Positions 57,288 to 64,000 of a stretch of DNA of 64,000 nucleotides are shown piece after piece. The stretch lies in NCBI GenBank assembly GCA_043228905.1, contig JBHGNT010000003.1, forward strand, positions 14,260,001 through 14,324,000, written 5' to 3'. Below the pieces are notes generated by a model. It saw only the letters and a program-made list of their open reading frames with translations. It made no database searches and had not been told where the DNA came from. The DNA is from Azolla caroliniana. Lineage: Eukaryota > Polypodiophyta. The position numbers and the translations under genes were made by a program. Every line of letters starts with the position of its first letter. The stretch's first letter is position 1.

Positions 57288-58956
57288 GATGCACGCTGTG
57301 GGTATGCAATAAAATAAGGAGGTTCAGAAAATACACAAGCAAAATGAATGCTTGAAATTTTGATTGAAAGAACTTTATCCAAGAAAGTATCTCATGTCTT
57401 TACCCCTCTAGATATATGAGATGTGATTCGAGATCCGATAACTATGGTAACACTATGGTGTTTTAAAAACCATGGGGGAAAACATAGCTAAGATGTATTT
57501 CTCGGATCTCTATCTTGAGTAATCATGGCGGCTCCCCGAGGCTCAACCATGGTTCTTACATCAATGAAATTTCCTAGATAGCCTTATATTAATGCCAAGC
57601 CATCATGTATTATATGGTCGAGAAAGTGTATTACGTGAAAAACAAGTGCACTCACAAGTAATATTCTAGTCTTGCGAGCAATAAGCAAACGTGATGATAA
57701 AATGATAAAATAAGGCACTACTCATAAGAGTTAAGTAGTGACGAAAACAAGGGTAAAAAAAAGAACCCATGTGTTACCTACGAAAAAAACAATGTCACAA
57801 ATAAATGGGAAGTGCAAGGTATGCACATATACATCCCAATATGATTGTTATAACTTGCACAATTGTGACATAAGCCACAAATTGATACAAGTGATGACGG
57901 TGTTGTGCGCAAAGATGTAATACTCAAATCCATGAGTAAAACATCAATAAGGGAACTCATATGGTTTTACTCGTTTTCTAAGGCTTGATGATAAGAGTTA
58001 AACCTAGATGACCCGTTGAAAAAAAATCGTTCAACAAGCCACTCCATACGAAAAAAATAGTCTACACGTAAAGGTTACATTAAAAATAAACGATGTAAAT
58101 ACTTTATACATGAAAAGGAAGTGGAAAAAGGATAGTTAATTGTGGGCGGGTAAATAATAATTACTAGAAAATCATATAAGTGAAACAATACTTATGAAAT
58201 TAAAATTTAATTAGAATAATCAACAATTAGGTGTATGGAATCAAACATGCCCTAAGATACGAAACCCTAGGGTAGTTGACATGCACCTCCTCAAGACCAC
58301 CACATATCCCTAGAATCGGCCAAGTAATGGCTAATTAAAGAGGAAAGTGGCATAGGTAAGTGACATATACCTCGTCAAGGCCACATCATCCCTTAGAATC
58401 GGCCAATTGATGGCTTAATAGAGAGTAGAGTGGCATAGGTAGGCAACATACACCTCGTCAAGGCCACATCATCCCTTAGAATCGGCCAAGTGATGGCTCA
58501 ATAGAGGGGAAGAGTGGTATACTCAACATCATATGCAAAACGGCCATGAGATAAGCGTGTGCGATTAGAGCAAACACGCTCGACCCAATGCACAAGAATA
58601 ATTATTATCGTAAGAGTTCAAGAGAGGAGAGAGTGGGATATATATCGCAATATGCAAAAGGCCATGAGTTGAGCGTGTGCAATTAATGCAAACACTCTCG
58701 GCCCGATGCATAATAATAAGTAAAATCGTAGCGTAGTAGGAGGTAGAAAGAAAGAGAATAAAACGTAATACCAATTTGATTCGACCATAAAGAACGCATA
58801 ATAGAAAAAGAGAAGAGATCAAAAAAGAAGAATACCGGGTTTAGAGTGTTGTTTTGATCCTGAGAAGAGCATGACGAGCCTTGTTAGATCCCCCTCGCTC
58901 ACACGCAAAAAACATCAAAACAACAAAAAAATTGTTAGTAAAAGCTCTGATACCAC
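57288..58956 (-). other. Chromovirus J leader (5' UTR) with two tandem arrays
   Basis: 1.67 kb between PBS and gag ATG with no convincing open frame. Three ~84-bp units start at 58285, 58369 and 58452 (ACCTCGTCAAGGCCACATC). Two ~119-bp units start at 58531 and 58650 (ATATGCAAAACGGCCATGAG). RNA-packaging or translation signals would be expected in this place; that is inference. Confidence 0.7.
58944..58955 (-). other. Chromovirus J primer-binding site
   Basis: Minus strand TGGTATCAGAGC, complementary to initiator tRNA-Met, one base from the LTR edge. Confidence 0.9.
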
Positions 58957-59430
58957 TGTTAAGAGTCTATTACTAATCAATAGACCAAATCAAGTAAAAA
59001 GGAAGAAAATAGATTGGATAGAAGAACCCGTTCCACCCGACCACCCCCGAGCTATGATCTAGACATAGCCAACCTACCACCGACGTCCCATACCGCCGGA
59101 TATTAGGATGACTAATACCTTGGAAGAGATAAACACGATCGTCGAGACGAAAGCCTAGCCCGCACCACCGGTGTCTACGACAGCAGCCTTCCGACGTGAT
59201 GATCTCTATGAGGGTAGCTAAGCCTCATATTTATACCTTTTCCTAGGCCCCTTGAATAGATGTGCCTTTCTAAAAGGCTCTCTATTCATTGGTTGTCTAA
59301 ATCATGATAGTGCATGCACATATCATTCATTCTATCCAATCATTAGTCCCCTTTTTAATAATAGTGAACATACCCTTCACTAATGTAAATATTAGTGACC
59401 TACCCTCACCAACGTTATGTGTACATAACA
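58957..59430 (-). repeat. Chromovirus J 5' LTR
   Basis: 474 bp, no difference from the 3' LTR that I could see. Confidence 0.93.
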
Positions 59431-59450
59431 ATTGTGGTCGCCAAAAACTG

Positions 59451-59909
59451 TGTTACTCCTTAGGGCCGGACAATAGCCTAACACAGGGTGTCTACAGAAG
59501 ACACTTCACCAAAGGGTGTTACAGTGAAACAGAGTTAGACCGACGATTAATCAGACCTTAATCGGTTACTTAAGCAACATATCCCATAATCTTAATACAC
59601 GCGTAAGATAGACACTAATTAGCACAGAACGGTAATCAATACACCGAGATAAGACAATAGAGCTTTATTAATTATCCGTCATCATTTACAATGTAACTGA
59701 GCCTTTTTATAGATCACCGGCTTTGCCTACAAAACGGTGCCAACCGGCACACTAATATGAACCGGTCCGGATCCGGATTGGCATACCGATTCCGGTCCGT
59801 CCGTTCACTTCTCAAAAATCTACTTAATTACTTAATATCCTAATAACAACTTCCGATTATTCCTGCTCTTTCACATTTTGGACTGTCCTCCACTCCTTGC
59901 CGGCTAACA
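59451..59909 (-). repeat. H LTR copy 3 (5' LTR of main H body)
   Basis: 459 bp; PBS on its left, copia K LTR directly on its right with the same junction (GGCTAACA then AGTTTGAGG) as copy 1. Confidence 0.85.
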
Positions 59910-60043
59910 AGTTTGAGGAAACGTATATGTGTGTGTATGTCAAGACCTGTCGTATGTGTTCAGCAAGCTAAACAGAATGGAGGCAAGAAGATACAACAGA
60001 AGATAAACATTGTTTAATCTTTAATGGAAGCTCTGTTATTGCA

Positions 60044-60084
<41 letters not shown>

Positions 60085-60215
60085 AGACTCGATGTACAAG
60101 ATGATCAAGAATATTCTTTACAACCTTAGGTTATTGATTATATACTAAGCCCTAACTCTTTGGACAAGTTCACACTAGGATACAAATTGGAAGGAGACAG
60201 CCTTTTATGCCAACA
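59910..60215 (-). repeat. Copia K LTR copy 2
   Basis: Closely matches 41950-42242, including a longer (CT)n tract at ~60048-60083. Ends TTATGCCAACA, then the reverse-complemented polypurine tract AACTCCCCCGTAAAAGG. Confidence 0.75.
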
Positions 60216-60610
60216 AACTCCCCCGTAAAAGGACTACTCTTTCCTACATATACAAATGTTTCAGGTTATCTCCCCAGTAAATTTAGATTACAAGATTAAC
60301 ATAAATTTATATTACAAGTCGGTCGGCATGTAGCCGAGTCGGCAGAGGTGAAGTCTGTGTCAAGCCTAACATGGCTAGTCATTATGATTTATTCTGTTGA
60401 ATCTTACCTTCTGCTCCTCATCCGACTTTCTTCTGCTTGGTCATTTGTCGCAGTCCCATCTTTGTCCTTAGTGCTCCAAAGTGTTGATCTGGGAGTGGTT
60501 TCATCAAGCAATCGACGATGTTCACTTCGGTGTCGATCTTCCGGACTTTGAGTTTCTTTTTAGTTATGAGCTCCTGGATGTGATGATACCGCACCTCAAT
60601 ATGCTTTGTC
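60216..60610 (-). pseudogene. Copia K RNase H C-terminus, copy 2
   Basis: Minus strand reads KHIEVRYHHIQELI, KIDTEVNIVDCLMKPLP and FGALRTKMGL to a stop, the end of copia RNase H. Collinear with 42250-42650 of copy 1. It breaks off at ~60610 and joins an RT fragment. Confidence 0.78.
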
Positions 60611-60839
60611 AGACTGGGAGAGTTGGAGAAACTTTGTTGTCCGATTTCACTCGATCCTCATGCCCAGTATGTGACGGGCTTGTCCAAGTTCCTTCATCGC
60701 GAACTTGTCGTGAAGGTTCCACTTTAGCTTCCTTATTTCTGTTTGATTGCTACCTGCAATTAGCTTGTCGTCAACATATAGGATTAGATAAATCCTAGAC
60801 TCGTCGGCCAAATGTCGAATGTACATGTACTGTGGATCG
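60611..60839 (-). pseudogene. Copia K RT fragment
   Basis: Reads DPQYMYIRHLADESRIY, LILYVDDKLIAGSNQ with an intact YVDD, FAMKELGQARHILGMRIE. It is the palm part of copia RT, cut on both sides: RNase H C-terminus on the left, a K LTR on the right. The order is not that of a normal element, so it reflects deletion or rearrangement. Confidence 0.78.
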
Positions 60840-61116
60840 AGTGTGTGCAGAAACATATGTACGAGGATCAGTTGTATGTGCTTGGCAAACAACAGAGAAG
60901 GAAGGCAAGAGAATAAACAGAAGATATATGTGGTTTCAGCTTTAATGGAAGCTTTTGTTATTACGTTCTCTTTCTCACTCTTTGAGACACTATACAAGAA
61001 TGATCAAGAAGTCTCATTTTACAACGTTAGGTTATTACTTATATACTAAGCTCTAACTATATGGACGAGTTCACTCTAGTATACAAAGTGGAAGGAGTCG
61101 ACCTTTTATGCCAACA
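60840..61116 (-). repeat. Copia K LTR copy 3
   Basis: Begins TGTGTGCAGAAACATATG, ends TTATGCCAACA, then AACTCCCCCGTAAAAGG. More diverged than copies 1 and 2 and not preceded by an H LTR. Confidence 0.7.
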
Positions 61117-61744
61117 AACTCCCCCGTAAAAGGATTACTCCTTCCTGCATGTACATGTGTTTGGGGTTGTCTCCCCCGTAAACCTAGATTACAACGCTAA
61201 TCTAAATTTATGTTACAAGTCGGTCGGCATGTAGTCGAGTCAGCAAATGTGAGGTCCATGTCGAACCTAGCATGGCTCATTATCATGATTGATTTGGTCA
61301 ACTCTTACCTTCTGCTCCTCGTTCGGCTTTCTTCTACTCAGTTGCTTGTCATAGTCCCATCTTTGTCCTTAGTGCTCCAAAGTATTGATCTGGGAGTGGC
61401 TTCGTCAAGTAATCGGCAATGTTCATCTCGGTGTCGATCTTCTCGACTTCAAGCTTCTTCTCAATTATGATCTCTCAGATGTGATGATACCGCACGTCAA
61501 TGTGCTTCATCTTTGCGTGATAGACGAGATTGTTAATGAGGTGAATTGCACTCTATGAGTCACAATAGATGGTCGGCGTTGGTCGGTCGATTCAGCTTGT
61601 AGATGAGAAGTCAGCAGACAAGGGTGTAGCCAAATCGCTTCCTTCAATGCTTCGATGTTGCTATGTACTCAGCCTCTGTGGTCGACAAGGTCGTGCACTC
61701 TTGAAGCTTCGACCTCCATGATATCGTACTGCCACCATAGGTGA

Positions 61745-62214
61745 AAATATAGCTTGATGTTGACTTCCAATTGTCCGTATTTCCGGCATAGTCGGAGTCA
61801 GTGTAGCCTTCAACTTCAGTTGAGGTTGCCAAACCGAAAGTCAGTTGTGTATCTTCGATCCCAATGCTTCTGTCTTGGATTTGACATGTACCGGCTGACC
61901 ACCCCCACGGCATAGGCTAGGTCGGGTCGGGTCGCCACCATTGCATTTACTTCCTATGGTTGATGCGTAGGGCATCTTTCCATAGGTGAAAATATAGCTT
62001 GATGTTGACTTCCAATTGTCCGTATTTCCGGCATAGTCGGAGTCAGTGTAGCCTTCAACTTCAGTTGAGGTTGCCAAACCGAAAGTTAGTTGTGTATCTT
62101 CGATCCCAATGCTTCTATCTTGGATTTGACATGTACCGGTTGACCACCCCCACGGCATAGGCTAGGTCGGGTCGGGTCGCCACCATTGCATATACTTCCT
62201 ATGGTTGATGCGTA
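61745..62214. repeat. 235-bp tandem duplication in copia K RNase H
   Basis: 61745-61979 is repeated at 61980-62214 with very few differences; both start CCATAGGTGAAAATATAGC. It duplicates the YTDSDYAG part of RNase H. High identity means it is younger than the general decay of K. Confidence 0.88.
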
Positions 62215-62740
62215 GGGCATCTTTCCATTAATCTCTCTCTCCTTGTCCGTTGAAGGAGAGTCTCTGTCCAATAGTCGGGTCGACATCGGAAGCGGTGTTG
62301 GTGTTGGCTTCGCATTCTCCATGTTGAAGCGTTTCAGCACCTTTCAGATATTATAGTCAGAGTTGGAGAGTTGGAGAGTCTTGGTCATCCAATTTCGCTC
62401 AATCCTCATGCCCAATATGTGACGGGCTTGTCCGAGTCTTGTCATGAAGGCCCTGCTTTAGTTTTCCAAGCTCTACTTGATTGCTCCCTCCAATCAGCAT
62501 GTCGTCGACATATAGGATCACATATATCCTGAACTCGTCGGCCAGTTGCCGAATGTACATACATGGGTCCGAGTCAGATCGACAATATCCTCTGTGCTTG
62601 TTTCAAGCCATAGAGACTTTTCTTCAGTCGGCATACGAGGTGACTTTCCTCCCCCGTTGCCGTGAAGCCCGCCGGTTGAGACATGTAAATTTCTTCTTCC
62701 ATATCTCCGTGTAGGAATCCTGTCTTTATGTCCATCTGCT

Positions 62741-62914
62741 CGAGCTCTAGATCTTTTGTCGCCACATCTCCTAGTAAGAGTCGGAGGGTGATCATCTTGT
62801 CGTAGTCAACCCCATGTTCTTGTTTGTCGAGCTCTAGATCTTTTGTCGCCACATCTCCTAGTAAGAGTCGGAGGGTGATCATCTTGTCGTAGTCAACCCC
62901 ATGTTCTTGTTTGT
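62741..62914. repeat. 87-bp tandem duplication in copia K RT
   Basis: Two apparently identical 87-bp copies starting CGAGCTCTAGATC at 62741 and 62828. They duplicate the [19 protein letters not shown] part of RT, in frame. Confidence 0.88.
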
Positions 62915-62934
62915 GTCATGTGTATATAAAACCC

Positions 62935-63010
62935 AATAAGCTTTATGATGATTCGAACCCATGACCTCCTCAATGAAGGAATATAACCCCAACCATTAAG
63001 ATACATCATA
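62935..63010 (-). repeat. SINE-like, tRNA-related module
   Basis: On the minus strand: TATCTTAATGGTTGGGG (box-A-like), ~35 bp, then GGGTTCGAATCATC with a perfect pol III box B (GTTCGAATC at 62958-62950). Layout and several words match the module in the gypsy F LTRs. It does not fold as a complete tRNA by eye. Flanks are AT-rich; ends and target duplication were not resolved. Confidence 0.5.
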
Positions 63011-63067
63011 TTATATATATTAAATAACAAATTCTATTATATCAATAGGAAATATATATAATAATAT

Positions 63068-63350
63068 TGTTGAAATGTCGCCACCTTGTATAGGCTAATG
63101 CATGATTGCCAAGTGGCGATCATGCATGCCTATAAGGTGGCGAGCATGCATGTATCCAAACCATGCTATGTAAACATGTATTTGACTATTGATGAACCAT
63201 TCTGGTTCAATGCCATTCTTCGGCATATTCTTGTAAACATTGCTCTCGTTGTTAATACATTATCAAATTCTTCTTATCTCTCTTATTTCTCTCATATCTT
63301 TCGTTTCTCATTCTCTTCTCCGTTCTTGTTCCTAGCTTTAGCCTTGACAG
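63068..63350 (+). repeat. Possible LTR of gypsy L with terminal hairpin
   Basis: Begins TGTTGAAATG and may end GCCTTGACA, ~125 bp before the gag ATG. A long imperfect inverted repeat lies at 63079-63142 (CGCCACCTT...AAGGTGGCG). No partner LTR is in the window, so the limits are a guess. A (CT)n tract follows at ~63394-63424. Confidence 0.35.
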
Positions 63351-63389
63351 TTTGAACCAGAATTTTCCTCCCTTCTCTCTTTCTTCCTT

Positions 63390-63429
<40 letters not shown>

Positions 63430-63475
63430 CCTTCCTTCCTTCTCCTTGAGAATCTTGCCAAACGTTATCCTCTCC

Positions 63476-64000
63476 ATGGAGTCAGTTAGCAAGCAAGAGT
63501 ATGTTCGAGTCATCTCTGAACTAGAGCATCTCACAAATAAGATTGTGGCGTTAGAACAAGAGAATCAACGATTGCTTGGAGATTTTGCAACAAGTAAGCA
63601 TAGAAAAGGCACAACAATATGATGAGTTATCGACACGCGTATTGCAACTCGAAACATTGTGATCTCTTCATCAACAAGCTTCAATGCAACAAACCTCTCC
63701 CAAAGAACCGAAGATTTGTTTGCCTGGGAAGTTCTATGGTAATTGATCACAGTTTCGAGGGTTTCTAAACCAAGTACGTCTAGTAATTCATATGCACCCT
63801 AATAGGTATTTGACTAATGTAGCTCAAGTTGGACTAGTTGGGACCCTCCTAACAGGAACTGCATTAGAGTGGTTTGCACCACTGCTAGAAAAGAAGTATC
63901 CTCTTCTCCAAGATTGCGAAGGTTTTGTTAGAGAATTTCAAGCAAACTTTGGAGACACTGATAGTGTTAGAACAACGATTAACAATATTTGAAGACTGCA
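63476..64000 (+). pseudogene. Gypsy L gag, N-terminal part, runs off window
   Basis: ATG at 63476 (MESVSKQEYVRVISELEHL): a coiled-coil-like start (LTNKIVALEQENQRLL), a frameshift near 63595, then PKEPKICLPGKFYG and the retrotransposon gag capsid (FRGFLNQVRLVI, LVGTLLTGTALEWFAPLLE, FVREFQANFGD). TAA/TGA codons occur near 63740 and at 63990. Plus strand, Ty3/gypsy type, broken. Pol would lie beyond 64000. Confidence 0.75.

Larger units (their letters stand above)
52402..59430 (-). mobile_element. Chromovirus J, young full-length Ty3/gypsy inserted in H
   Basis: 7029 bp, LTRs 52402-52875 and 58957-59430 (474 bp each, identical by eye), target duplication ATTGT (52397-52401, 59431-59435). PBS TGGTATCAGAGC one base inside the right LTR. 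Leader of ~1.67 kb, then gag-pol 57287-52883 ending in a chromodomain. Removing J restores the H primer-binding region GCAGGAATTGTGGTCGCC. Confidence 0.95.
43776..59450 (-). mobile_element. Gypsy H body, decayed Ty3/gypsy with third ORF (contains J)
   Basis: Minus-strand element: 5' LTR 59451-59909, PBS (plus-strand GTGGTCGCCAAAAAC) at 59434-59448, chromovirus J inserted at 52402-59430, gag ~52361-50640, pol ~50310-47101, third ORF ~46760-44200, 3' LTR 43313-43775. Order LTR-gag-pol-ORF3-LTR resembles the Tat/Athila branch of plant gypsy. LTR copies 2 and 3 differ by roughly 6%, so H is old. Nonsense codons, mostly TAG, are frequent. Confidence 0.8.
61117..62914 (-). pseudogene. Copia K RT and RNase H, copy 3, with internal duplications
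   Basis: Reading right to left: RT start ([34 protein letters not shown]), palm (RIYVILYVDDMLIGGS, intact YVDD), HMLGMRIE-like part, MENAKPTPTPLPMS, TRPSL..., then RNase H (EVEGYTDSDYAGNTD, LQECTTLSTTEAEYIA) and the C-terminus near the polypurine tract. Two tandem duplications and several frameshifts break it. Gag, protease and integrase are missing. Confidence 0.78.

Noticed and set aside
62935-63010. A genuine tRNA gene
   Set aside because: Only box-A-like and box-B motifs are visible; I could not draw acceptor and anticodon stems. A SINE-like or tRNA-derived module fits better.

Overview
The window looks like plant nuclear DNA. It holds one host gene and a large nested cluster of LTR retrotransposons. 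The gene (minus strand, 8070 to 1338) encodes chloroplast translation initiation factor IF-2, the FUG1 homologue. It has 12 exons, eleven phase-0 GT-AG introns, an Ala/Ser-rich transit-peptide-like N-terminus and all GTPase motifs. A chloroplast-type IF-2 with short introns, together with Ty1/copia elements primed by initiator tRNA-Met and a Ty3/gypsy chromovirus, points to a land plant. The A/E/F gypsy lineage did not strike me as a common angiosperm type, so a fern or other seed-free plant is possible, but that is only a weak inference.

Layout: 1-1337 intergenic with a 79-bp tandem repeat; 1338-8070 FUG1; 8071-9063 promoter and microsatellites; 9064-10790 remnants of two copia elements; 10930-11695 a 112-bp tandem array. 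From 11696 to 41049 there is a nest built on a 5'-truncated gypsy (A, plus strand). Copia B (12230-27497, target duplication GAAGG) sits in A. Gypsy E (13359-24695, ACGT) sits in B. Gypsy F (19720-23863, ACGG) sits in E. Separately, copia C (29442-39273, AGTGG) sits in A and copia D (32097-37246, AAAAT) sits in C. Each junction was read from matching target duplications and from the interrupted protein resuming on the other side.

From 41050 to 62914 lie a copia fragment (G), three LTRs of gypsy H, a decayed H body carrying a long third ORF with coiled-coil character, a very young chromovirus J (52402-59430, ATTGT, LTRs identical by eye) inserted beside the H primer-binding site, and several rearranged pieces of copia K. 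The last kilobase has a tRNA-related SINE-like module and the start of another gypsy gag (L) that runs off the window.

Almost every element is defective: RT or integrase deleted, catalytic Asp residues substituted, or nonsense codons. The most intact coding capacity is in J (one frameshift in a 7-A run), D (one frameshift in a 6-G run) and F (one uninterrupted 854-codon frame that begins in its LTR, reads through the primer-binding site and continues into the C-terminal half of RT, RNase H and integrase).
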